21,655 nucleotides of DNA from Methanomicrobiales archaeon (GTDB lineage: Archaea > Halobacteriota > Methanomicrobia > Methanomicrobiales > Methanoculleaceae): positions 1 through 21,655 of the forward strand of contig JAAZGM010000171.1 of assembly GCA_012511245.1 (NCBI GenBank), in the 5' to 3' direction. The translations under genes were made by a program, and so were the position numbers. Position 1 is the first letter of the stretch; each line of letters starts with the position of its first letter. Positions 1-6,716 of this stretch are shown one piece after another. Under the pieces are notes generated by a model that worked only from the letters and a program-made list of their open reading frames with translations, was not told the DNA's origin and searched no databases.

Positions 1-58
1 TCATCGTGCACTTCCGGGGATCGCAGGTGTCGTCCCGGTAGGCATAGAGCGGTATCAT
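1..58 (-). CDS. Tsr3-type rRNA aminocarboxypropyltransferase, N-terminal fragment (runs off the window)
   Basis: Only the first 19 codons are present. They read MIPLYAYRDDTCDPRKCTM, which carries the D-x-C-D-P-(K/R)-K-C-T signature at the extreme N terminus of the Tsr3/DUF367 family. In archaea and eukaryotes this family transfers an aminocarboxypropyl group to a uridine or pseudouridine of the small-subunit rRNA. The ATG at 58-56 is the natural start because the motif normally lies within the first 15-20 residues. The start codon faces away from the TudS-NDT gene at 93, leaving only 34 bp between the two genes. No Shine-Dalgarno sequence is obvious. Identification rests on one short motif, so it is probable rather than certain. 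Confidence 0.7.
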   Translation of the reverse strand, partial: MIPLYAYRDDTCDPRKCTM

Positions 59-92
59 TGTCTTGTTATGGTACGCCGTCGAGGTACTATCA

Positions 93-932
93 ATGTACGT
101 GCTCATCGCTCCTTGCGTAGAAAACCCCGCGTATCGCGCACGAGGGATAACGACCGATGAGGACATCCGCTCTTTTTGCCGGGCGGCCCGGCGGTGCCGA
201 CGCTTCTCGATCGATATGGTCCCGCTCCCCTGCCCTGAGACGCTCTACCTCGGTGCCGGCCGTCCGCCGGGCTCGTTCCTCGACAACCTCGCGACCGATG
301 AGTTTGCCGCCCTCCTCGACCGGCTCGAAGCAGAGGTTCGTGCCGTGATACGGGAACGCGGCGAGCCGCCGCTCGCCATCATCGGGGTGGACTCCTCCCC
401 GACGTGCGGGGTGAACACCACCTACCACTCCTCGGAAAAAGAGCCCGGACGCGGGGTGTTTCTCTCCCGGTTCCCTGATATCCCGGCGATCGACGTCAAA
501 GAGTTCGCCCGCTACCGGGTCTACCTTGCGGCCCCGCTCTTCTCGGAGGCCGAACAGGCCTACAACCTCGCGCTCCACGACCTCCTCGAGGCGCACCTCT
601 TCGACGTCTACCTCCCGCAGGAGGTGGGGGATACGAGCCATACCCGGTGCCGGGAGGAGCACCAGGCCATATTCGAGCAGCATGTCGCGGCACTCCGGAA
701 CGTCGATACCGTCGTCGCCGTCATCGACGGTGCGGATGCCGATTCGGGGACATCGTGGGAGATGGGGTATGCGTATGCCCTCAAAAAGAAGATCGTCGCG
801 CTCCGCACCGATTTCCGGATAGCAGGGCACCATGAGCGGGTCAACCTGATGCTCGAGGAGTCCGCGGCCGTGGTCACGAAGAAAGAAGACCTGCCCCGGG
901 CGCTCGGGTCACCGTTCCTGGCGTCAGGGTGA
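93..932 (+). CDS. TudS-like desulfidase domain fused to nucleoside 2-deoxyribosyltransferase domain
   Basis: 279 residues. An ATG 30 bases further upstream is in frame, but GAGGT at 81-85 sits 7 nt before the ATG at 93 and decides the start. Residues 1-110 resemble the DUF523/TudS family: Cys8 (APCVENP), Cys47 (PCPET) and Cys105 (DSSPTCGV) are spaced like the three cysteines that hold the [4Fe-4S] cluster of thiouracil desulfidase TudS. Residues 141-279 match nucleoside 2-deoxyribosyltransferases: VYLAAPLFSEAE starts the Rossmann-like fold and DSGTSWEMGYA (218-226) contains the presumed catalytic Glu223. The inferred role is salvage or detoxification of modified, perhaps thiolated, nucleobases or nucleosides, with desulfuration and glycosidic-bond chemistry in one polypeptide. 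The substrate is unknown, and the second domain could be a plain nucleotide hydrolase. Confidence 0.75.
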   Translation: MYVLIAPCVENPAYRARGITTDEDIRSFCRAARRCRRFSIDMVPLPCPETLYLGAGRPPGSFLDNLATDEFAALLDRLEAEVRAVIRERGEPPLAIIGVDSSPTCGVNTTYHSSEKEPGRGVFLSRFPDIPAIDVKEFARYRVYLAAPLFSEAEQAYNLALHDLLEAHLFDVYLPQEVGDTSHTRCREEHQAIFEQHVAALRNVDTVVAVIDGADADSGTSWEMGYAYALKKKIVALRTDFRIAGHHERVNLMLEESAAVVTKKEDLPRALGSPFLASG

Positions 933-1301
933 TCCCGGCCGCCTCTTCACCATCGAGAGGACGTTTCTCTCCCCTTCGCGGGCGTAAGCCACGCTGTCCG
1001 TCACCGTCCGGATGAAGTGGACGCCGGGCCCCACCACCGGGCCTCAGGCGAGCCCGCCGACCATCGGCCCGAGGTCGCGGACGTTTGCCGTGGCGCCGAG
1101 GATGGTGATGCCGCTCTCGGTGCCGTAGATGGAGCGCGCTCCAGAGAGAGGGATGAGTCTCGCCTGACCCTTCCAGGTGAAGATCCCGTCGAGCACCTGC
1201 GTAAACGACGCCGTCCGCGTGTTCAGGTAGGCGACCACGATGATGACGCAGATCATCTGCAGGAGCACGAGGAACAGATCGCCGAAACCGGAGGACGCCA
1301 T
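924..1301 (-). pseudogene. Collapsed sensor gene: 5TMR-LYT start joined to RsbW-like kinase tail, internal TGA
   Basis: Reading from ATG 1301, the first 85 codons give a hydrophobic N terminus (GDLFLVLLQMICVIIVVAYL) and then the hallmark of the 5TMR-LYT membrane sensor domain, GATANVRDLGPMVGGLA. An in-frame TGA (1046-1044) falls where family members have Gly in GLLGGPVVG. The frame stays open after it: GPVVG follows, then GVHFIRTVTDSVAYAREGER and NVLSMVKRR, which resembles the C-terminal strand-helix of RsbW-type anti-sigma kinases (GLGIHLIR...NVL.MVKR). It ends at TGA 926-924, overlapping the end of the upstream + gene. A full sensor of this kind needs several hundred more residues, so the middle appears deleted. 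A 7-bp direct repeat (CCGGGCC at 1024-1030 and 1037-1043) lies at the junction. A short translated product of 85 residues cannot be excluded. Confidence 0.65.
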
Positions 1302-1479
1302 ACCGGCCTACCCGTCAGGTCTCCGCTGCAAACCCGGCGAGTGCGTCCGCTCATCTGATGAAGTTCTTTGATCTGATGGAAGATAGGCGTTGCTTTCTGT
1401 TCCCGGGGATCTCCGGTGAAGAGAACAAAAAAAAGATATTATTGGGTGTGTGATAACCACGCGGTGTCCGCAGGGAGTT

Positions 1480-1506
1480 CCGGGACGGTTGTGCCACCCG
1501 TCCCGG
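1480..1506. repeat. Perfect 9-bp inverted repeat (hairpin)
   Basis: CCGGGACGG (1480-1488) and CCGTCCCGG (1498-1506) are exact reverse complements separated by 9 nt. No T-run follows on either strand within a few bases, so it is not a typical terminator. It could be an operator or an RNA hairpin. Confidence 0.6.
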
Positions 1507-1763
1507 TACCGCAGTTTGCCGTGCCGGTATGTGTGTTCTAGAGAGGTGTGCCTGTGAATGAACCGGGTGCCCGGTGCATTGTGACGTTGGTGCAATCTGT
1601 GTGGTGAATGTTGTGTTCACCGTTCCCAGCCGAGTCTGTGCCGGTCCGGGCCACTGTGCCAGTGTGGTCCAGTCTGTCGGAGAGATTCCCCGTCTCTCGA
1701 CTCTGGGGATCATGAGTTGATCTGAATAATATATAATATTTTCGTCTATTGCCTTGCATCATG

Positions 1764-1785
1764 GTGTGGCGATGTGTGTGGCGAT
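1764..1785. promoter_or_regulatory. 10-bp direct repeat GTGTGGCGAT upstream of the HTH-PAS gene
   Basis: GTGTGGCGAT occurs at 1764-1773 and again at 1776-1785, a 12-bp period. The repeats lie 25-50 bp upstream of a TATA-like element (CCTATATC, about 1808-1815), which is itself about 26 bp before the ATG at 1841. That is the position of an upstream activator or operator site. Binding by the gene's own HTH domain is an inference. Confidence 0.4.
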
Positions 1786-1840
1786 ATGGCGTGCATCACT
1801 GCAAAACCCTATATCTCCCGGCGCGAAATAATGGTTATAC

Positions 1841-3532
1841 ATGGATCCCGCTACCGATGCCCTCTCTCTTCTGCTCCGGGCTTTGAAAGAGCACCCGCGT
1901 GGCCTGTCGGTCTCCGATCTTGCTGCAATCGTTGGGATCAACCGGAACACCGTCTCCCGGCATCTCGATATCCTCCTGGTATCGGGCCAGGTGGAGATGG
2001 AGACCTACGGGAAGGCCAAGGTCTTTTACCTCTCGCAGAGGGTCCCCATCGCCGCCATGCTCAACTTCTCCTCGGACCTCATGCTGGTGCTCGACCGGGA
2101 TCGCCGGATTGTCCAGGCAAACGATGCGGTCTGTTCGTTCGTAAGCCGGAAACGGGACGAGATCATCGGGAACTGCATCGAGGCGTCACCGCTTGCAGCG
2201 TTCGATCATCCGCTGATACGGAGCCGGATAACCGATTCCCTGGGCGGCCGCGAGATTACCGAGGAGCTCCGGTTCCTGCGCCACGACGAGGAACTCTTCT
2301 TCCGGATCAAGTTTCTCCCCACCGTCTTCAATGACGGGGCGCCCGGTGTCACCATCATCCTTGAGGATATAACCGAGGGACGGCGTGCGGAAGAAGCCCT
2401 GCGCGAGAGCGAGCTCCTCTTTCGGAGCCTCGTCGAGAACATCAGCGATCTGATCCTGAACGTCGATGAGTCCTGCACGTTCACCTACGTCAGCCCCAAA
2501 AGCCAGGAGATCCTCGGCTATGCGCCTGAAGAGATGCTCCAGAAGACCCCGTGTGACTTCATGCCCCCGGAGAAGGCAGAGTCGGTAAGGGAAGGATTTG
2601 CTGAACTCTTCGCTGAACCAAATCCGCAGGCGCTCTTTGAATGGACGATGCTCCACCGAGACGGGAGTTCCGTCGTCCTCGAGGTGAGCGCAACACCGGT
2701 CTACGATCTGATCGGCGACTTCACCGGCTATCGGATGGTCTGCCGTGACGTCACCGAACGTGCACGTGCTGTGAAACGGGCGGCTCAATGGAAATCGTTC
2801 CTCTACTCGGTGGTCAACAACGTCCCGAGCATGGTCTTTGTCCGGGAGGTAGAGGGGAACACGTTTGTGTTCTCAAATAAGGCCGCTGAGACGTTTCTTG
2901 GTATGACCCAGGAGGAGATGACGGGGAAACAGGCCGCTGAGATCTTTCCGCAGGAGATGGCGGTCTTCTTTGCCGACGGCGACCGCGAACTCGTGGAGCG
3001 GGCGGCTGCCCTCGAAAAAGAGATCCGGACACCTGACGGGCGAACTCTCTCCATGAAGAAGATCCCGATCTTCAGTTCAAGGGGCATGCTCCGGTACATG
3101 CTCGGGATCGCCGAGGATGTCACCGATCGCGCCGCCGCAGAGGCTCTCCTGATCGCCGAACGCGACCGGGCGCAGGGGTGCCTGGAGGCGGCGGGCGTGA
3201 TGATCGCGGTGATCGGGGCGGACGGCACCATCGATCTCGTCAACCGGAAGACGAGCGAGATCCTGGGGTATTCCGAGGGGGATCTTACAGGAAAGAACTG
3301 GTTTGATATGGTCGTTCCCGGGCGGCTGCGCGACCGGCATATGCAGAACTTCAGCCGTCTCGTGGCCTGCGGCATCGAACCTCCGTCGTTTGAGGAGAGC
3401 CCGGTCGTCACGCGGGACGGGCGGGAGCGGGTGATCCTCTGGCATAACGCCCTCCTGCGGGATGTGGACGGCAACGTTGTGGCGATGGTGAGCTCAGGCG
3501 AGGAGATCGCGGAGCACCCCGGCTGCCGGTGA
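1841..3532 (+). CDS. HTH-PAS sensory regulator with four PAS domains
   Basis: 563 residues. Residues 1-67 form a winged-helix/HTH domain (GLSVSDLAAIVGINRNTVSRHLDILLVSGQV). Four PAS domains follow at about 73-185, 190-308, 318-436 and 442-556, shown by repeated LDRDRRIVQAND, ILGYAPEEM, FLGMTQEEMTGK and ILGYSEGDLTGKNWF motifs and PAC-type ends (ILEDITE, VCRDVTE, IAEDVTD). There is no histidine kinase, GGDEF or phosphatase module, so signal sensing is presumably coupled directly to DNA binding, as in other HTH-PAS proteins of methanogens. The ligand is unknown. TATA-like CCTATATC about 26 bp before the ATG suggests a leaderless transcript. It is followed by an 86-bp gap and the LemA gene, probably a separate transcription unit. 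Confidence 0.85.
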   Translation: MDPATDALSLLLRALKEHPRGLSVSDLAAIVGINRNTVSRHLDILLVSGQVEMETYGKAKVFYLSQRVPIAAMLNFSSDLMLVLDRDRRIVQANDAVCSFVSRKRDEIIGNCIEASPLAAFDHPLIRSRITDSLGGREITEELRFLRHDEELFFRIKFLPTVFNDGAPGVTIILEDITEGRRAEEALRESELLFRSLVENISDLILNVDESCTFTYVSPKSQEILGYAPEEMLQKTPCDFMPPEKAESVREGFAELFAEPNPQALFEWTMLHRDGSSVVLEVSATPVYDLIGDFTGYRMVCRDVTERARAVKRAAQWKSFLYSVVNNVPSMVFVREVEGNTFVFSNKAAETFLGMTQEEMTGKQAAEIFPQEMAVFFADGDRELVERAAALEKEIRTPDGRTLSMKKIPIFSSRGMLRYMLGIAEDVTDRAAAEALLIAERDRAQGCLEAAGVMIAVIGADGTIDLVNRKTSEILGYSEGDLTGKNWFDMVVPGRLRDRHMQNFSRLVACGIEPPSFEESPVVTRDGRERVILWHNALLRDVDGNVVAMVSSGEEIAEHPGCR

Positions 3533-3601
3533 AACGCAGGACTCTTCGCTCTTTCTCTATCCCTAATCCTCCTGCTTTCGGTGCAGTTTCAAGGGATACA
3601 C

Positions 3602-3609
3602 CTTAAATA
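3602..3609 (+). promoter_or_regulatory. TATA box of the lemA/DUF2207 unit
   Basis: CTTAAATA is centred about 26 bp before the ATG at 3631. This is the archaeal TATA-to-start distance, so the mRNA is predicted to be leaderless. It also argues against the ATG at 3619, which would lie upstream of the transcription start. Confidence 0.6.
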
Positions 3610-3630
3610 CGCCGCAGGATGTATAGAATA

Positions 3631-4206
3631 ATGGTGACAACGTTGGATATCATCACCCTTATCCTCATCGTCGTCGTGGTGCTGATCGTCATCGGCATCG
3701 TGGCGGCTGCGATCGGCATCTACAACCGGTTCTTCTCCCTCAAAAACTCCGCTGAAGCGACGGTCGGACAGGTGAAGGTCGCGATGAAGAAGCGGCTGGA
3801 CATGATCGAGCAGCTCCTCGGTGCGGTGAAGAGCTACGCAGCCTTCGAGAAGGAGACCCTGACCGATGTGACCGCGATGCGGGCACGTATCGGGAGCGCC
3901 GGCCCGGGCGACCTTACTGAACTCGAACGCGAGTCCCGATCGGTTCTCGGGCGGCTGCTCGCCGTCGCGGAGAACTATCCCGACCTCAAGACCTCCCAGA
4001 CGGTGAAGGACCTTATGGGTGCGGTGAAAGGGGTCGAGGATGAGATCGCCCGGCACCGCTACACCTACAACAACATCGCCCAGCAGTACAACACCATGAC
4101 CGATACGATCCCCTCAAACCTGATCGCCGGCGTTATGGGTCTCAAGAAACTCGAGTACCTGGAGTTCGGCGACGAGATCGAACGGGTCCCGACGATAGCG
4201 TTCTGA
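3631..4206 (+). CDS. LemA family membrane protein
   Basis: 191 residues from the ATG at 3631, a start set by the TATA position. An in-frame ATG at 3619 would add four residues. One membrane segment (about residues 5-30) is followed by the typical LemA helical body: YNRFFSLKNSAEATVGQVKVAM, KRLDMIEQLLGAV, then LLAVAENYPDLK and the conserved end IARHRYTYNNIAQQYNTM. LemA proteins are anchored with a long helical bundle outside or along the membrane. Their biochemical role is poorly defined, and they often pair with DUF2207 or TPM-domain proteins. That is the case here: the DUF2207 gene starts 6 bp after this stop codon, so the two are probably one operon. Confidence 0.9.
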   Translation: MVTTLDIITLILIVVVVLIVIGIVAAAIGIYNRFFSLKNSAEATVGQVKVAMKKRLDMIEQLLGAVKSYAAFEKETLTDVTAMRARIGSAGPGDLTELERESRSVLGRLLAVAENYPDLKTSQTVKDLMGAVKGVEDEIARHRYTYNNIAQQYNTMTDTIPSNLIAGVMGLKKLEYLEFGDEIERVPTIAF

Positions 4207-4212
4207 TAAATC

Positions 4213-6039
4213 ATGCGGATAACTGAGCGGCAACAGATCTTCTTCCTCTTTGCCATCACCCTGGCCATCGGGGTGTTGGCGGCCATAGGAGCGAACGCGC
4301 TCCCTGCCCTCCTCAAGGAGGACCTGGAGGTTGAACATTACGATGCGGTCTTCTACAAGAACGGGACTCTCGTCGAGCGCTACACATACGATCTCCGCTC
4401 TGCAGACGATTACCGGATGCTCTTTCGCTACTGGGATGCGCCGCTCGTCTTCTCCCCGGTAGACCGGCCGCATATCGAGTTTACCGGGATGACCGCCCCG
4501 CCCGGAACCATCGGCTACGTCAAGGACGAATTGGGCGATGTGCAGATCGCCGCCGGGAGTGCGACCACTTCAGACGTCAGGACGATCCGGAGCCTTGCGT
4601 TCGACAGCGAAGCCGGCCTCTTCAACCCGGACTACTTTGCCCCGGGCACCTATACGGTGGAATACCGCTACATCGCCCGGCCGCCGATCGAGTACGACGG
4701 GGAGTGGGCGCACCTGAACCTGAAGCTCGTGGATGAGCATATCCCCTTCCGCAGCCTCCGGGTTACGCTGCCGTTTGCAGGGGAGATCGAGGATGTCTAC
4801 ACGCATCCTCCCTCCCTTGCGATCGAGCGGACGGCGGAGTCCGTCATCATAACGGGTGCCGCTCCACAGGACGATGCGCTGAACGTCGAGATGATCCTCG
4901 ATCTCGCGTTCATGGACGGGATCGAGGGGTTCCCTGAATATGTCCCGGACGTGCGCGAGCAGGCGGCCGACGCCAACCGCTGGCCATCCCTCCTCTATGC
5001 GGCGGCAATCATCCTCCACGCTCTTGCGATCGCCCTTGTCATCGCTATGCCGTTCATCCTCCTCGGCCTCTATCACCGCTACGGCAGGGAGAAGGAGTTC
5101 ACCGTCCCGGAGTACCTGAGTTTCACGCCGAACACCGCGCTCAAGCCCTGGCAGGTGAACCTCCTCTTCAAGGGGGATGCTCTCGATTTCGACGAAAACG
5201 GGTTCTACGCGACCCTCCTCGATCTCCATCGGCAGGAGAAGATCGTCGTTGTCGAGAAACCGGATGGTAAAGGTGTCACGGTCCGTATCATCTCAGGGGA
5301 GTCGGGCGATCCCTACGAGCAGCGGGTGCTCAACTTCCTCAGTAACATCGCCGAGGAGAACGTTGTGGATACCGCGGAACTCGAGGCGCTCGCCCGGACC
5401 GCCCGGCGGAGCCCCGGCTACCAGCACCGGATCGAGCAGTACCAGCAATCCCTTTCCGCTCTCTCCCGGGACGTGGATACGTCGCTTGCCTACCAGTATA
5501 TCAAGGACGGGAGAGGGCTCATCCTCCCGCTCATCTTCCTCGGCGCCATCCCGTGCGGTCTTGCAATCCTCACGCTCATCTTCGTGCCGGGCGCAGCCTA
5601 TCTCCTCATACCGGCAGGCGTCCTCTCCTTCATCGTCGCGGTCCAGGTGGGGATCGCGGCTCTCTTCCCCTCGACGCTCTTCGGGTTCTGGAAGGACGAC
5701 CACTACAAGGAGAAACTCGAGTGGGATGCATTCACCTACTTCCTCTCGGATCTCGCGTTGATCCGGCAGTACTCCCCTGCCGATATCTCGATCTGGGGCG
5801 AGTGGCTCGTCTACGGGACGGCGCTTGGTCTTGGTGATAAGGTTGAGAAAGCGATGAAGAACCTGCACATCAACCTCCCCGATGCCGGGGTTCCGCTCTA
5901 CTCGAGCATGCCGGTGATCTTTGTCCCGATCGTCCACTTCTCCCCGCCGTCCTCGGGCGACGGCGGTGGTGGATTCGGTGGCGGCGGGTCGTTCGGCGGC
6001 GGTGGCGGTTTTGGGGGCGGCGGCGTCGGAGGACGCTGA
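4213..6039 (+). CDS. DUF2207 domain membrane protein with glycine-rich C terminus
   Basis: 608 residues. A membrane segment (about 8-30) is followed by an extracytoplasmic DUF2207 domain (about 38-235), with HYDAVFYKNGTLVERYTYDL near its start and YTVEYRY...YDGEWAHLNLKLV inside. A membrane segment at about 257-285 leads to a soluble region (300-430), then a membrane hairpin (about 436-490), a further soluble part, and a tail from residue 580 made almost entirely of Gly and Phe. This is the usual plan of DUF2207/YciQ-type proteins, including the Gly-rich end. Function is unknown; the recurrent pairing with LemA suggests a shared membrane complex. No strong ribosome-binding site is visible, and translation may be coupled to lemA 6 bp upstream. 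Confidence 0.88.
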   Translation: MRITERQQIFFLFAITLAIGVLAAIGANALPALLKEDLEVEHYDAVFYKNGTLVERYTYDLRSADDYRMLFRYWDAPLVFSPVDRPHIEFTGMTAPPGTIGYVKDELGDVQIAAGSATTSDVRTIRSLAFDSEAGLFNPDYFAPGTYTVEYRYIARPPIEYDGEWAHLNLKLVDEHIPFRSLRVTLPFAGEIEDVYTHPPSLAIERTAESVIITGAAPQDDALNVEMILDLAFMDGIEGFPEYVPDVREQAADANRWPSLLYAAAIILHALAIALVIAMPFILLGLYHRYGREKEFTVPEYLSFTPNTALKPWQVNLLFKGDALDFDENGFYATLLDLHRQEKIVVVEKPDGKGVTVRIISGESGDPYEQRVLNFLSNIAEENVVDTAELEALARTARRSPGYQHRIEQYQQSLSALSRDVDTSLAYQYIKDGRGLILPLIFLGAIPCGLAILTLIFVPGAAYLLIPAGVLSFIVAVQVGIAALFPSTLFGFWKDDHYKEKLEWDAFTYFLSDLALIRQYSPADISIWGEWLVYGTALGLGDKVEKAMKNLHINLPDAGVPLYSSMPVIFVPIVHFSPPSSGDGGGGFGGGGSFGGGGGFGGGGVGGR

Positions 6040-6044
6040 CACCT

Positions 6045-6056
6045 TTTTTGATCCTC
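6045..6056 (+). terminator. T-tract terminator after the DUF2207 gene
   Basis: A CTTTTTTG run lies just after the stop codon at 6039. Archaeal transcription commonly ends at such T-tracts without needing a hairpin. Confidence 0.5.
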
Positions 6057-6078
6057 CCCCTGTATACGCCCCTTCTGG

Positions 6079-6100
6079 CGAATAAGTCCGAATTTATTCG
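6079..6100. promoter_or_regulatory. 7-bp inverted repeat CGAATAA/TTATTCG before the lipoprotein gene
   Basis: CGAATAA (6079-6085) and TTATTCG (6094-6100) are exact reverse complements with an 8-nt spacer. The repeat lies about 50-70 bp upstream of the lipoprotein start and just upstream of the likely TATA region (around 6112-6120). Its AT-richness stands out from the surroundings. A repressor site is more likely than a terminator, because the T-tract at about 6046 already ends the preceding unit. Confidence 0.4.
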
Positions 6101-6148
6101 TAGTTAAGGAAACCTACTTACCCTGTCCGGCGTAATGTACCCCTGTTG

Positions 6149-6652
6149 ATGCCTATGACAGGATCCCATTCTAACTACATCTTCATCCTCCTCGCTCTCG
6201 TCGCGGCGATCATCGCATGCGGGTGCACGGCTGCCGGGGAAGAGGATGAATCGGCCGATCACATCACAGGGAACGGCACGGTCACCTACATCGACCTTGA
6301 GGGCGGGTTCTACGGTATCGTCGCCGACGACGGTGAGCACTACCTCCCGCTCGATCTTGATGAGCGCTACCAGGTCGACGGGATGCGGATCACATTCGCC
6401 GGTAAGGTCGTCCGCGACACCGTGACGATCCAGCAGTGGGGCACCCCGGTCGAGATCGTCGCCGTTCCGTGGGCGTGTTCCTCGTGCGATGGGGGGAACG
6501 TCGGCATCGCGAACCCGGCTGCGGCCTGGTGCATCGAACAGGGCCATGCCTACGAGATCCGGAAGAACCCCGACGGCAGCGAGTACGGTGTCTGTATCCT
6601 TGCAAACGGAACCGCGATCGACGAGTGGGACTACTACCGGCAGACCCACTGA
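6149..6652 (+). CDS. Secreted lipoprotein with DUF333 domain
   Basis: 167 residues from ATG 6149; a second ATG at 6155 and a TTG at 6146 are also possible starts. The N terminus is a lipoprotein signal (IFILLALVAAIIACGCTAAG) with a lipobox-like Ala-Cys-Gly-Cys. Residues 40-100 look like a small beta-barrel (VTYIDLEGGFYGIVADDGEHYL...ITFAGKV). The last ~45 residues match DUF333: NPAAAWCIEQGHAYEIRKN, then YGVCILANGTAIDEWDYYR, a small Cys-containing domain found in bacterial and methanogen envelope proteins. Function is unknown; it probably sits on the outer face of the cytoplasmic membrane. A T-run (6657-6662) follows the stop codon. Confidence 0.8.
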   Translation: MPMTGSHSNYIFILLALVAAIIACGCTAAGEEDESADHITGNGTVTYIDLEGGFYGIVADDGEHYLPLDLDERYQVDGMRITFAGKVVRDTVTIQQWGTPVEIVAVPWACSSCDGGNVGIANPAAAWCIEQGHAYEIRKNPDGSEYGVCILANGTAIDEWDYYRQTH

Positions 6653-6654
6653 TC

Positions 6655-6663
6655 CCTTTTTTG
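6655..6663 (+). terminator. T-tract terminator after the lipoprotein gene
   Basis: CCCTTTTTTG directly follows the stop codon at 6652. Confidence 0.5.
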
Positions 6664-6716
6664 CATAACGCGAACGTTCCGTCTACCTTTTTCCCCTCCT
6701 GCATCGAAGAACAATC

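Larger units (their letters stand above)
1302..1840. other. 539-bp non-coding stretch with hairpins and direct repeats
   Basis: No reading frame here has a recognisable protein or the GC-rich third positions of the neighbouring genes. The GC content is lower than around it. It holds a 9-bp hairpin (1480-1506), a 6-bp inverted repeat GGTGAA/TTCACC (1603-1608 and 1616-1621), an AT-rich patch around 1724-1742, and a 10-bp direct repeat (1764-1785) before the HTH-PAS gene. An A-tract at about 1428-1436 reads as a T-tract on the minus strand. It probably contains regulatory DNA for the HTH-PAS gene and debris upstream of the decayed sensor gene. Confidence 0.6.

Noticed and set aside
1044..1046. 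The in-frame TGA in the sensor remnant as a selenocysteine codon
   Set aside because: A conserved Gly stands at this position in the 5TMR-LYT family, no SECIS-like hairpin is evident, and the rest of the gene is missing. A nonsense change in a decayed gene is simpler.
1351..1713. 120-codon minus-strand frame in the intergenic stretch
   Set aside because: The translation has no domain, its codon use differs from neighbouring genes, and it crosses hairpins and AT-rich promoter DNA.
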